Assembly: GCA_013348845.1 (NCBI GenBank)
Contig: CP054675.1
Location: 1,559,501 to 1,623,500 of the forward strand
Reading direction: 5' to 3'
DNA from: Candidatus Tepidiaquacella proteinivora
Lineage (GTDB): Bacteria > Bacteroidota > Ignavibacteria > Tepidaquicellales > Tepidaquicellaceae
DNA length: 64,000 nucleotides
Under the pieces are notes generated by a model. That model worked only from the letters and a program-made list of their open reading frames with translations, was not told the DNA's origin and did no database searches. Below are positions 9,594 to 19,625 of the stretch, one piece after another (the first letter of the stretch is position 1; every line of letters begins with the position of its first letter). The position numbers and the translations under genes were made by a program.

Positions 9594-11747
9594 TTGAAAA
9601 AAATTAAAATTAAAATTAACTCATTTTTATTTTCAGTATGCATTTTAATTTTGGTGATAACAGAAAATTCACATTCGTCAAATTTTTTTACAAATTCTTT
9701 TAATTTTACATTTTCACCAAATACAACACTTGATACTTTAATACCCGGTGATACGACTAAAATCGGTGATATAAGACAAAAAGAAACATTAGTCGAAAAT
9801 TTAACAGAACAAAGTGAAGATTCTGAATTACTCGAATTGTTAGAATATTTAGAGTCAAACCCCTTAGACTTAAATACATCAACCTCTACAGAACTTCAAC
9901 AAATACCGTTTATAAACGCAATAATAGCCAATAATATAATTAAATACAGAACTGAAAAAGGATTATTTACAACCAAAAGAGAATTACTTGAAATAGATGG
10001 AATTAGTGATGACTTGTATGATAAAATAAAACCTTATGTGATTGTTAAAAGAGGAAATAGAGATTATGTTGAGACAGAAAGCGGAGAAATATTAAAAGAA
10101 ACTTTTAAAAGGAAAATCGGGGTTTTTAACAATTTTAACGCAAGGTTAAGGTCAAGATTCCTACAAGATTTACAAACAAGAGTTGGGTTTTTAAATGGGA
10201 AATATTTGGGTACTAAACCTAAAATATATAACCAATTACGATTAACTTACGACAACCAAAAATATACTTTAGAGGGAAACATTACTCTTGAGAAAGATGC
10301 AGGAGAAAAAAAATTAACTGATTTTGTTTCAGGATTCCTTGAATTAAGAGATTATAAGTTTATCAAATCATTAATTATTGGCGATTATTCATTAAATTTT
10401 GGTCAAGGGATTGGGCTGTGGAATACATTAAGTTTTTCAAAAAGTATTGATGCAGTTTCAGGATTAAAAAAAACAGGTGTCGGCTTAAGAAATTATTCTT
10501 CAGTTACTGAATCACAGTTCTTCAGAGGGGTTGCAACCCAAATTATGTTTAGTAATTTTGATTTGAATTTATTCTATTCCGATAATTATTATGATGGTTC
10601 AATTGATACAACATTAAATGAAATATCAAGTTTATACTTTGAGGGATATCACAGAACTGAGAGTGAAATTAGAAAAGAAAATGCAGTAAAGGAACGATTA
10701 TTTGGGGGAAATGTTACTTATTTAAATAGAGGTGTAAGGATTGGTATACTATATTGGATGTCAACATTTTCTAAAAATATAGGTGCTGATAGTTTAACAA
10801 AGCTATACTCTTTCAGTGGTAATAAAGCAAATATGTTAAGTTTCTATTATGACTTTGTATTCAGAAATATGAATTTTTTTGGTGAAATTGCTCGTTCACA
10901 AGATGGGGCTGTTGCTGGTTTGGGAGCAGTTCAATTTACTTTTTATAAAATCGCTGACCTTATTTTTCTCTACAGAAATTATCCTGAAAATTTTGCTCCT
11001 GTTCATAGTTTTGGATTCGGAGAAAAAAGTGGAAACACACAAAATGAAAGTGGTCTTTATGCTGGTATTACTATAAGACCATTTAAAGGTTTAGTTATTA
11101 ATTCTTACTTTGACCAATACAAATTTCCTTATCGTTCATATTTTGAACCAGTCCCATTAGTTGGAAATGATTTTCTCTTAAACACTGAATGGAAAGTTAC
11201 AAGAAATCTAACCCTTTCGGTAAAATATAGAAACGAGACTAAAGAGGAATCCAGAACAATTACTGATGAATTTAATAGACAAATAAAAGTTATTGATGCG
11301 AGAAACCAATTAAATATTAGAACAGGTTTTATTTATGAAATTTCAGACAGGTTTAGTGTTAGAGGCAGATTTGATTACATTTATGTTAGTTATGAAAAAT
11401 TTGGCGGAAATAACAAAGGGTTCATGGCTTTTTCAAATTTCAGAGCTATACCTTTAAGTCGTCTTGTTATAGATTTCAGGGTAATTTATTTCAAAACTGA
11501 CTCCTATGATAGCCGTTTATATGAATATGAAAATGATATTAAAGGTGTTATGACAAATATTGCTTTGTATGGACAGGGTAGAAGATGGTATATATTAGTT
11601 AGATATAAGCCATTTAATTTCTTTGAAATAAACGCTAAATATTCTGAAACTTATATAGATGGTGCAAAGACTATTGGTTCAGGTAATGATGAAATTCGGG
11701 GAGATATTAATAATCGTTTAAATCTTGGTATTGAAATAAACTTTTAA
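9594..11747 (+). CDS. Helix-hairpin-helix (ComEA-like) outer-membrane barrel protein
   Basis: The frame begins with TTG 9570 overlapping the previous gene. TTG 9594 is an equally plausible start and gives a cleaner signal peptide. Residues ~80-150 hold a helix-hairpin-helix module (NPLDLNTSTSTELQQIP, then LLEIDGISDDLYDKIKPYV) like ComEA. The following ~570 residues are a beta-barrel-like region ending RLNLGIEINF with a C-terminal aromatic. Such HhH-barrel fusions occur in Bacteroidota, with no established function. It is the last gene of the envelope cluster starting at 6575 and converges on ade 12 bases away. Confidence 0.72.
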   Translation: MKKIKIKINSFLFSVCILILVITENSHSSNFFTNSFNFTFSPNTTLDTLIPGDTTKIGDIRQKETLVENLTEQSEDSELLELLEYLESNPLDLNTSTSTELQQIPFINAIIANNIIKYRTEKGLFTTKRELLEIDGISDDLYDKIKPYVIVKRGNRDYVETESGEILKETFKRKIGVFNNFNARLRSRFLQDLQTRVGFLNGKYLGTKPKIYNQLRLTYDNQKYTLEGNITLEKDAGEKKLTDFVSGFLELRDYKFIKSLIIGDYSLNFGQGIGLWNTLSFSKSIDAVSGLKKTGVGLRNYSSVTESQFFRGVATQIMFSNFDLNLFYSDNYYDGSIDTTLNEISSLYFEGYHRTESEIRKENAVKERLFGGNVTYLNRGVRIGILYWMSTFSKNIGADSLTKLYSFSGNKANMLSFYYDFVFRNMNFFGEIARSQDGAVAGLGAVQFTFYKIADLIFLYRNYPENFAPVHSFGFGEKSGNTQNESGLYAGITIRPFKGLVINSYFDQYKFPYRSYFEPVPLVGNDFLLNTEWKVTRNLTLSVKYRNETKEESRTITDEFNRQIKVIDARNQLNIRTGFIYEISDRFSVRGRFDYIYVSYEKFGGNNKGFMAFSNFRAIPLSRLVIDFRVIYFKTDSYDSRLYEYENDIKGVMTNIALYGQGRRWYILVRYKPFNFFEINAKYSETYIDGAKTIGSGNDEIRGDINNRLNLGIEINF

Positions 11748-11759
11748 TTCTTTCTTCTT

Positions 11760-13388
11760 TTATACAAAAAGAGAAACGAACTCAAATTTATTTCCATCAA
11801 ACAAACCTTTATCACTTAATTTTAACTCTGGAATCACAAGAAGAGCCATAAAAGATAAAGTCATAAACGGGGCATGTAAATTACAACCCATTTGCTTTAC
11901 TATTTTGTTTAACTCTATATATTCTTGAGCAACTTTATTACCATCTTCATCAGTCATAATACCCGCGATAGGTAATGGTAATATTCTTTTATTACCATTA
12001 TAGATAACAGAAATACCACCTTTTACCTCAATCAAAGAATTAACTGCTTCACAAAGTTCATAATCGGTTACCCCAACAGCTACTATATTATGTGAATCAT
12101 GAGCTATACTTGAAGCAATTGCTCCGCGTTTTAATCCGAAATTTTTAATAAAGGCAACTGCTGGTTTTAAGTTGTTATATCTATTAACAACTGTAATTTT
12201 TAAAATATCTTTTTCAATATCAGATAATAAAAATCCATTTATACTTTTTAATTCCTGTTCTATACTTTTAGTTATAATCTGTTGGTCTATAGCTTCAATT
12301 ACTTTTACCACTGAATTATTTTCTGATTTAATCGCAAAATCTTCTATCTGTTTAAGTTGAGTATTAAAAAAATTAATTTTTTCAGTTTCAACTCTTTTAA
12401 TCAATGAATTTCCGTTTTCTGCAACAAGTTCTCCATTTATATATGTTTGTTTAACATTAAAATCATTTAAGTTATCAATAACTATGAAATCTGCAAAATC
12501 TTTTTCTCTTAACAATCCTACATCTAATTTATAATGTTGAACTGGATTTATACAGGCAGCGGTTAATAAATGAAAAATATTGATACCATATCTAATTCCT
12601 GATTTCACTAATTCATTGATATGACCTAAAATAAGATCATCAGGATGCAAATCATCACTACATAACATAACCATATCACTATTGGTAGAAATTAATGATA
12701 GTAAGTCGTTAAAATTATTTGCGGCGGAACCTTTTCTAATTAATATTTTCATTCCTAATGATATTTTTTCAATTGCTTCATCAAGCATAAAACATTCATG
12801 GTCTGTAGATATTCCAGCAGAAATGTATTTTTTAAGAGCTTCACCCCTTAATCCTGGGGCGTGTCCATCAATTACTCTTCCAGTTGCTTTAGCCGCATTA
12901 ATTTTTCCAAGAACTTCTGCATCATTATTAATAACAGCAGGAAAATTCATAACTTCTCCAAGATACTTTATCTTTTCGTTTTTAAATATTTGGACGATAT
13001 CCTCAGCTTTTATTATTGCTCCTGCGGTTTCAAAAGGTGTTGCAGGCACACAGGAAGGTGCACCAAAATAAAACTTAAAAGGAACCATACTTGAGTTATT
13101 AAGCATAAAATCCACACCTTTAACACCAAGTATATTTGCAATTTCGTGTGGGTCTGAAACACACGCTACTGTCCCGTGTTTTACTGCAATTCTTGCAAAT
13201 TCAGAGGGCACAAGCATTGAACTCTCTATATGCACATGTGAATCAATCAATCCTGGTAGAATATAATTATAACTACTTTTTTCTTTACCTTCTTCACTTA
13301 TCTTAATAATAGTATCGTTAAAAATTATTGTACCCCCAAAAACTTTTTTATTGAATAAATCAATAATGTTTCCTTGAATTTTTTTCAT
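11760..13388 (-). CDS. ade: Adenine deaminase
   Basis: A 542-residue amidohydrolase-superfamily enzyme converting adenine to hypoxanthine and ammonia for purine salvage. Visible signatures are LPGLIDSHVHIESSML (metal histidines), HGTVACVSDPHEIANILG, IDGHAPGL, STDHECF and MLCSDDLHPDDLILGHI, all characteristic of Ade rather than dihydroorotase or hydantoinase. The C-terminal SIAHDSHNIVAVG and GGISVIYNG are also conserved in Ade. The length matches the family. It is monocistronic, convergent with the HhH-barrel gene and divergent from the PQQ-repeat lipoprotein. Confidence 0.95.
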   Translation of the reverse strand: MKKIQGNIIDLFNKKVFGGTIIFNDTIIKISEEGKEKSSYNYILPGLIDSHVHIESSMLVPSEFARIAVKHGTVACVSDPHEIANILGVKGVDFMLNNSSMVPFKFYFGAPSCVPATPFETAGAIIKAEDIVQIFKNEKIKYLGEVMNFPAVINNDAEVLGKINAAKATGRVIDGHAPGLRGEALKKYISAGISTDHECFMLDEAIEKISLGMKILIRKGSAANNFNDLLSLISTNSDMVMLCSDDLHPDDLILGHINELVKSGIRYGINIFHLLTAACINPVQHYKLDVGLLREKDFADFIVIDNLNDFNVKQTYINGELVAENGNSLIKRVETEKINFFNTQLKQIEDFAIKSENNSVVKVIEAIDQQIITKSIEQELKSINGFLLSDIEKDILKITVVNRYNNLKPAVAFIKNFGLKRGAIASSIAHDSHNIVAVGVTDYELCEAVNSLIEVKGGISVIYNGNKRILPLPIAGIMTDEDGNKVAQEYIELNKIVKQMGCNLHAPFMTLSFMALLVIPELKLSDKGLFDGNKFEFVSLFV

Positions 13389-13652
13389 TTTGTGAATTTT
13401 TATAAATTTAATCTTTTTAACTATTAAATTCAGTTCACCATTAAGTTATATTTTGAAAAATGTTATTAAATATTTATAAAATAAATTCAGATTAATAAAA
13501 CCTTGAAGATACTTCCTTATAATCTTAAAATTATTTTATTTAGAATGAAATATTTATTTTTAAATATACTTAATTAAAGATATATAATAATTATTTTAAA
13601 TATTATAATTATAATATCAGCAAAACTTATTAATTAAAAAGATTTTGAAATA

Positions 13653-15227
13653 TTGAATAACAGAATATTAAATTTATTTTATCTCTTTCTAATAATAATT
13701 CTCTTCAATTTTCAATGTAATATTAAGAAAAATCCAGAAATAAACTCAACACAAAATTTACAAAATGACTCTAGTAATCAACATAATAATTATATAAAAG
13801 AAAATAACAATGATGATATTTTAATACAAAGTTTTCTTGGAAATGCAACACGAAACTACTATGGAAATATACCCCCTTCAAAAATAGATTTAATATGGAA
13901 ATGTTATATAGGGGGTGGAAAATCAAAAATGCCCAAGAAAAATGAAAGTGGAGTTTTTCATTATGGAGCAGGCTGGACAGGACAACCCATACTTTTAAAA
14001 GATAAAGGTAAACTCTATATATTACAGGGCTCATATGACCACAACTTAAGAAAAATTGATGCAGAAACAGGAGAAGTCATTTGGAAATATAAATTTGACG
14101 ATGCTATAAAGGGTACAGGCTCTATCTGGTATAATTCAAAACCAAGGGATGAGAAGGAAAGAATAGTAATTATACAAGGTAGTAGGCAAGGGGTTAATTT
14201 ATTTATTCACTCTAAATTTATATATAGTTTAAGAGGTATTTCAGCAATTTCTGGAGAAGAATTATATAGAATTAATGTTGAAAATACTCCAAGTTATAGC
14301 AGAGATGTAGATGCTTCTGCATTAATTGTGAATGATACAGCATATATTGGACTTGAAAATGGAATATTTTTGGTTTTTAATCCAGACCCTCAGTATGCAA
14401 GAAAGGTAGATAATCATTACGAGCCAGAAATTATACATACAATCAAGTTATATACAAACAAAGATATTCTAATAAGAGGAGGGCATATAATAACCGAAGG
14501 GTCTCCTTCCTTAATTGGTAGAGATATTTATATTGCAGCAGGGTCTGGCTATGTATATAAATATAATATTGATGAAAAGAATATTAATTGGGAATATTAT
14601 ATAGGTTCAGACCTTGATGGAACTTGTACTGTTACTTCTGATAGTTGCATTTTGGTTTCCATTGAAAAGCAATTTATACAAGGAAATGGAGGTATGCTCA
14701 AGCTGAATCCAAATAAAAATCCTACTGAATGTGTAGAATGGTTTTTCCCAACAAATAATAAAACTTTCATATCATGGATGGGTGGTGTTATTGGTAGTGC
14801 TGCTGTAAATGATAATTATTTAAGTAATAAAGATAGGAGAAACCTTGCCGCGTTTAGCGCTATTGATGGGAATCTATATGTTATTGATTATAAAAAAGTA
14901 GATTCTACTAAATTAGTAAAGGGATTTGACAATAAAACAAATTTTTATAAACCTGAGCTAATTTTTAAATATTCAATTGGTCCATCGATAAGTACTCCAA
15001 TAATCTTTGCAGATAAATTAATAGCCTGTGGGTATGGAGGAATCTACTTGTTTGATTATAATGATAAATTAGAATTTACATTAATTGACAAAAAAAATTT
15101 ATGTTTTGAAGCAACCCCTATCGTATGGAATAAAAAAGTATTTGTCGCAGCAAAAGATGGATATTTATATTGTTTTGGAGAAAAAAACTTTGATATTTGT
15201 TTAATTAAACAAACTAATGTTAATTAG
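13653..15227 (+). CDS. PQQ-like beta-propeller lipoprotein
   Basis: A 524-residue protein with TTG start, a hydrophobic leader and a lipobox (LFNFQC, Cys ~22), so membrane-anchored. Repeats such as GKLYILQGSYDHNLRKIDAETGEVIWKY, DTAYIGLENG and NKKVFVAAKDGYLYCFG are PQQ-enzyme-like propeller blades. No PQQ dehydrogenase catalytic motif is apparent, so it is a scaffold or binding propeller rather than a clear enzyme. It overlaps the next gene's first possible start, suggesting translational coupling with the CapA-like protein. Confidence 0.75.
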   Translation: MNNRILNLFYLFLIIILFNFQCNIKKNPEINSTQNLQNDSSNQHNNYIKENNNDDILIQSFLGNATRNYYGNIPPSKIDLIWKCYIGGGKSKMPKKNESGVFHYGAGWTGQPILLKDKGKLYILQGSYDHNLRKIDAETGEVIWKYKFDDAIKGTGSIWYNSKPRDEKERIVIIQGSRQGVNLFIHSKFIYSLRGISAISGEELYRINVENTPSYSRDVDASALIVNDTAYIGLENGIFLVFNPDPQYARKVDNHYEPEIIHTIKLYTNKDILIRGGHIITEGSPSLIGRDIYIAAGSGYVYKYNIDEKNINWEYYIGSDLDGTCTVTSDSCILVSIEKQFIQGNGGMLKLNPNKNPTECVEWFFPTNNKTFISWMGGVIGSAAVNDNYLSNKDRRNLAAFSAIDGNLYVIDYKKVDSTKLVKGFDNKTNFYKPELIFKYSIGPSISTPIIFADKLIACGYGGIYLFDYNDKLEFTLIDKKNLCFEATPIVWNKKVFVAAKDGYLYCFGEKNFDICLIKQTNVN

Positions 15228-15231
15228 AATA

Positions 15232-16428
15232 ATGAAAAAAATATTTATCTTAATTGTATTAATTTTATCTTTTACCACAAGTATTTTTTATTGTGCTTAT
15301 TCTGATGAAAATGGAAAAATCAATTCTAAATCACAGAATAACGATACTTTAAGAATAGATACAATCTGGATTTCCGCTGTTGGTGACTTAATGTGTCATG
15401 GTGCACAATTAGAAGATGCAAGAAAATCAGATGGTAGTTATGATTTTAATCATATGTTTTCATTAGTTAAATCTATATTAAGTGAGGTTGATTTAGCATT
15501 TGGAAATTTTGAAACTGTATTAGCTGGAGCTGATAAAAAATTTACTGGTTATCCAACTTTTAATACCCCTGATGAATATGCCGTTGCCCTAAAAGAAGCA
15601 GGGTTTGATATCTTAACTACTGCAAATAACCATTGTCTTGACCGTGGATTTTATGGGATTACTAGAACCATAGAAATACTTGAAAATCTCGGATTTTACA
15701 GAACTGGAACCTTTGCATCTGAAGAGGAAAGCAATCAGATATTAATAGTTAATATAAAAGGAATAAGATTAGGAGTTCTTGCTTATACTTATGGAACTAA
15801 CGGTATAAATCCACCAGCAGGTAAACAGTATTGCGTAGCATATATAAATACTACAAAAATGAAAGAGGACATTATTGCTGCAAAGAAACTTGGTGTGGAC
15901 AAGGTAATCGTATGTATTCATTGGGGGGAAGAATATCAAAGAAATCCAAATGCAAACCAGAAAAAGATTGCCGAAGTGTTATTTGAAACAGGAGCTGATA
16001 TAATATTTGGTAGTCATCCACATGTTATACAACCGATGGAAGTAAAAACTGTAGTTGATGAAAACGGGAAAGAAAAAAAAGTTTTCATAATTTATTCTAT
16101 GGGAAATTTTATTTCCAATCAGAGAAAAAGATACACTGATAGTGGAGTTATAATTAGATTAAGGTTAATTAAAAATAATAATACAGGGGAAACAACAATT
16201 GATAAAATAGATTACATTCCGACTTATGTTTCTGTCAAAAGCGGAACATTTAGAATTCTTCCTGTATATAATGCAATCAAAACAATCGAAAATAACAATA
16301 CCAATTCCAAATATTATTTTCCTGACGATTATTCTCGTTTAAAAGAAGTTTGGAAAGAAACTACAGAACATTTAACTAATGCGAAATATGAAATATTCCC
16401 CTTTGAACAGTTAGAAATTGAAAAATAA
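15232..16428 (+). CDS. CapA-family metallophosphatase-like protein
   Basis: A ~398-residue protein starting at ATG 15232 (MKKIFILIVLIL; an in-frame ATG at 15217 is possible) with a signal sequence. Metal-binding motifs of the CapA/PGA_cap calcineurin-like fold are in order: VGDLMCHG, FGNFETVL, TTANNHCLDRG, CIHWGEEY, GADIIFGSHPHVIQP and YSMGNFIS. In Bacillus CapA takes part in poly-gamma-glutamate capsule export, but no capB/capC is here and many CapA homologues lack a known substrate. It is coupled to the PQQ-like lipoprotein upstream. Confidence 0.85.
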   Translation: MKKIFILIVLILSFTTSIFYCAYSDENGKINSKSQNNDTLRIDTIWISAVGDLMCHGAQLEDARKSDGSYDFNHMFSLVKSILSEVDLAFGNFETVLAGADKKFTGYPTFNTPDEYAVALKEAGFDILTTANNHCLDRGFYGITRTIEILENLGFYRTGTFASEEESNQILIVNIKGIRLGVLAYTYGTNGINPPAGKQYCVAYINTTKMKEDIIAAKKLGVDKVIVCIHWGEEYQRNPNANQKKIAEVLFETGADIIFGSHPHVIQPMEVKTVVDENGKEKKVFIIYSMGNFISNQRKRYTDSGVIIRLRLIKNNNTGETTIDKIDYIPTYVSVKSGTFRILPVYNAIKTIENNNTNSKYYFPDDYSRLKEVWKETTEHLTNAKYEIFPFEQLEIEK

Positions 16429-16551
16429 CTTTTAAAAAATAATTCTTTAAGTTAAGACGTACTAGTCAAAAAAAGGTCCAACAGAACGGGAATGATTTAC
16501 TAAATGACTTTTAAAATCAAATACACCAGAGATTGAAGATAATATATATCT

Positions 16552-18441
16552 TTAAAAATCCTTAATATATTTTCCTCTTTTAGTATAATGTGTATGTAAT
16601 AGTTTATGGGAAAGATGTCCACAAGGACCTTCCGTGAGAAACTTCCCATATAATTCTTTAACATGAGGGTTTTCATGAGATTTTCTAACAGATAGTGATT
16701 CTTCTTCAGAATATATTGCCTGAACACGTTTTTTTCGTATCTCCGGACTTGTAGGAATTGGTTGACCACCACCGCCAATACATCCACCCGGACAAGCCAT
16801 AATCTCAATGAAATGTACATTATTCAACTCACCTTTAAGTAACATTTGCATAACTTGCTTGGCATTTGCTGTACCATGAGCAACCATAAAGTTAAGTTCA
16901 ACACCTTCAAGGAATTTCCATTCCTCTTTACAATTTTCAATTTTTATAGAAGATTGTCTTATACCTTCAAATCCCCTGCAGGGTTCGATTTTCAAATTTT
17001 TAAAGGGAACTTCCCTACCAGTAACAATTTCATAAACAGTTCTTAAAGCAGCTTCCATAACTCCTCCTGTAGCACCAAAAATTAACCCTGCTCCAGAAGC
17101 ATCTCCAAAAGGACTATCAAAATGAGAAGGTGGCATTTCTGGTAAATAAATTCCTGCTTCTCTAATCATCTTTGCAAGTTCTCTTGTCGTGAGTCCGTAA
17201 TCTACATCTTTATAACCTGACGCATTCATTTCCGGGCGGTTGCATTCAAATTTTTTCGCAGAGCAGGGCATAACCGCAACAGAAACAATATTTTTAGGGT
17301 CAATACCAACCTGCTGTGCATAAAAAGTTTTTATAATTGCACCAAAAATTTGCTGCGGAGATTTAGTAGTAGATAAATAATCTAAATACTCCGGATAAAA
17401 ATGTTCTATAAATTTTATCCAACCAGGAGAACAAGAAGTAAACTGTGGTAACTTTACTGTTGGGTCTTTATCAACAATCACTTTCTTAAGTCTCATCAAT
17501 AGTTCGGTACCTTCTTCCATAATAGTTACATCAGCAGCAAAATTTGTATCAAAAACAGCATCAAAACCTATTCGCTTCAAGGCAGTATTCATTTGCAAAG
17601 TCATTGAATGTCCGGGTTCTAATCCAAATTCTTCACCAATTGAAGCTCTTGGTGAAGGAGCTGTTTGTATTACAACATGCTTTTCGGGGTCATCAATTGC
17701 AGCCCAAATTTCATCCGATGGATCATTAGCATGTAGTGCAGCTGTAGGACAACGATTAATGCACTGTCCACAATATATACAAATTACATCAGCAAGGGGC
17801 TTTTCTAGAAATGTACTAATATGTGTTTTATCTCCTCTGTCAATTGCTTCAAGTACGCCAACTTCCTGTAAATCTATACATGTTCTTACACATCTTTTAC
17901 ATAAAACACATTTAGACATATCCCTTATTACTGATGGAGAAGAGTTATCTACTTTATATTTAGGTTTATCCACATGTCCAAAAGTAAAACTATCTACTCC
18001 ATATTCTCTTGCAAGATTTTGTAGTTCACAATTACCATTTCTTATACAGGAATAACACTCTCCGTAATGTTCACTTAATAATAAATCTATAATATGTCTT
18101 CTTGCTTTTCTAACTTGAGGGGTTGATGTTTTTACTTTAATTGGTGAAGTTATAGGAAAGGCGCATGATGCTTGCAAAGTTTTAAACCCTTCCACTTCCA
18201 CAACACAAACTCTACATACTCCTGCTATACATAAATCTTCATGATAACAAAGTGTCGGTATATGAATTTGATTTTGTTTACATGCTTCTAAAATTGTTGT
18301 ACCAATAGGAACTGAAATTTTTTTCTCATTAATTTCTACGGTAACATTTCCACCTATTGCGTCTTTTGTATCTTTTTTCTCAATTTTATGCGCCTGCTGA
18401 CTTACAGGTGCTCTTGATGTTGATTTTGATGATTCACTCAT
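16552..18441 (-). CDS. hydA: NAD(H)-linked [FeFe]-hydrogenase catalytic subunit (HydA/HndD type)
   Basis: A 629-residue group A [FeFe]-hydrogenase. Domains in order are a [2Fe-2S] ferredoxin (CYHEDLCIAGVCRVC), a NuoG-like His-Cys cluster (SEHYGECYSCIRNGNC), two [4Fe-4S] motifs (CVLCKRCVRTC, CIYCGQCINRCP), the H-cluster domain with L1 TSCSPGW, L2 MPCSAKKFE and L3 MACPGGCIGGGGQP, then a C-terminal small-subunit region. It overlaps the NuoF-like gene by 4 bases and is the downstream partner in the operon. L1 is normally TSCCPGW or similar; here the second cysteine is Ser338 (codon TCT, 17428-17430). The likely role is H2 production or uptake coupled to NAD(H) in the cytoplasm. Confidence 0.93.
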   Translation of the reverse strand: MSESSKSTSRAPVSQQAHKIEKKDTKDAIGGNVTVEINEKKISVPIGTTILEACKQNQIHIPTLCYHEDLCIAGVCRVCVVEVEGFKTLQASCAFPITSPIKVKTSTPQVRKARRHIIDLLLSEHYGECYSCIRNGNCELQNLAREYGVDSFTFGHVDKPKYKVDNSSPSVIRDMSKCVLCKRCVRTCIDLQEVGVLEAIDRGDKTHISTFLEKPLADVICIYCGQCINRCPTAALHANDPSDEIWAAIDDPEKHVVIQTAPSPRASIGEEFGLEPGHSMTLQMNTALKRIGFDAVFDTNFAADVTIMEEGTELLMRLKKVIVDKDPTVKLPQFTSCSPGWIKFIEHFYPEYLDYLSTTKSPQQIFGAIIKTFYAQQVGIDPKNIVSVAVMPCSAKKFECNRPEMNASGYKDVDYGLTTRELAKMIREAGIYLPEMPPSHFDSPFGDASGAGLIFGATGGVMEAALRTVYEIVTGREVPFKNLKIEPCRGFEGIRQSSIKIENCKEEWKFLEGVELNFMVAHGTANAKQVMQMLLKGELNNVHFIEIMACPGGCIGGGGQPIPTSPEIRKKRVQAIYSEEESLSVRKSHENPHVKELYGKFLTEGPCGHLSHKLLHTHYTKRGKYIKDF

Positions 18442-19625
18442 TTTTTATCTCCATTACCGTTATTACCAAAAATTTCCTCTTTAAAATTTTCTAATATAGA
18501 TAAAAATGGATTAGGACTTGATTGTCCTAAACCGCACTTCGAAGATATTTGCATGGTTTTTCCTAGTTCCTTTAGCGTGTTTATATATTTAATATCGTAC
18601 TTACCTTTTTCTAACATTTCTACACCTTCCAGCAATTTAACATTACCTGCTCTACAAGGGGTACATTGGCCACAGGATTCTTCAACAAAAAACTCCATAA
18701 AGTTCTTTAGAATACTAATCATATTTCTACTTCTATTGAAAATCATAATTGAACCACCTGTAGCTGCATCTTCATAAGCAAGTTTTCTATTGAATTGTGA
18801 AGAATTTAAGCAAATACCTGATGCACCACCCACTTGAACTGCTTTAGTATCTTCTGCTTCAACCAGTTTTAGAATTTCATTAATTGTAGTACCCCATTGT
18901 AATTCATATACTCCCGGTTTTTTACAATCACCTGAAATTGAAAATAACTTAGAACCAGTAGATTTATCTGTTCCCATTTTTTTGTACCATTCCCCACCTT
19001 TCAAAATTATATGCGGAACAGTAGCAAGGGTCTCAACATTATTGACTGAAGTTGGATTATTATTAAATCCTGTGTTTACAGGATAGGGTGGTCTATTTCT
19101 TGATTCTCCTCTGTGACCTTCAAGTGATTCTATCAATGCTGTTTCTTCTCCACAAACATAAGCCCCAGCACCTAAACGAATAGTAATATCAAAATTAAAA
19201 TTTTCATTTCCAAGAATTCTTTTCCCAAGAAGATTATCTTTTCTCATATTTTCAAGATAATCTTCAAGTTCTTTCTTCATAAATTCATATTCTCCGCGTA
19301 AATATAAAATCCCGTTCTTCGCCCCTATCGTATAACCACCAATAACCATTCCATCAAAAACTAAGTAGGGATACTCTGTAAGTAAAACTCTATCTTTAAA
19401 TGTTCCCGGTTCACCTTCATCAGCATTACAGACAATAAACTTTTCATTTCCACTCGCAGCAGCGGTCAACATCCACTTAGTTGAAACTGGAAATCCTGCT
19501 CCACCTCTACCTTTTAATTGAGAAGTTTTTAATTCAAATAAAATGTCATTTCTTGTTAAAGATAAAGCTTTTTTTATACCTTCTCCTCTTTTGTAATCGG
19601 AGAACAATACCGGACCTATTCTCAT
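18438..19625 (-). CDS. hydB: NuoF-like flavoprotein subunit of the hydrogenase (short HydB)
   Basis: A 395-residue NADH-binding flavoprotein. Seen are the NADH loop KGRGGAGFP (~38-46), the FMN site GAGAYVCGEETALIESLEGHRG and the N3 [4Fe-4S] ligands SCGQCTPCR with SKCGLGQ. Classical HydB of trimeric hydrogenases is about 600 residues, with an N-terminal thioredoxin-like [2Fe-2S] domain and C-terminal ferredoxins; both are missing, so the size matches NuoF. It is coupled to hydA by a 4-base ATGA overlap. No NuoE/HydC gene lies upstream (19626-19982 is empty), so a third subunit, if used, is encoded elsewhere. Confidence 0.9.
   Translation of the reverse strand: MRIGPVLFSDYKRGEGIKKALSLTRNDILFELKTSQLKGRGGAGFPVSTKWMLTAAASGNEKFIVCNADEGEPGTFKDRVLLTEYPYLVFDGMVIGGYTIGAKNGILYLRGEYEFMKKELEDYLENMRKDNLLGKRILGNENFNFDITIRLGAGAYVCGEETALIESLEGHRGESRNRPPYPVNTGFNNNPTSVNNVETLATVPHIILKGGEWYKKMGTDKSTGSKLFSISGDCKKPGVYELQWGTTINEILKLVEAEDTKAVQVGGASGICLNSSQFNRKLAYEDAATGGSIMIFNRSRNMISILKNFMEFFVEESCGQCTPCRAGNVKLLEGVEMLEKGKYDIKYINTLKELGKTMQISSKCGLGQSSPNPFLSILENFKEEIFGNNGNGDKK

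Noticed and set aside
12682-13094. Open frames on the plus strand (129 and 77 aa)
   Set aside because: They are antisense to adenine deaminase, whose motifs are unambiguous.
16500-16820. 106-residue minus-strand frame
   Set aside because: It overlaps the hydA C-terminus in another frame and shows no family signature.
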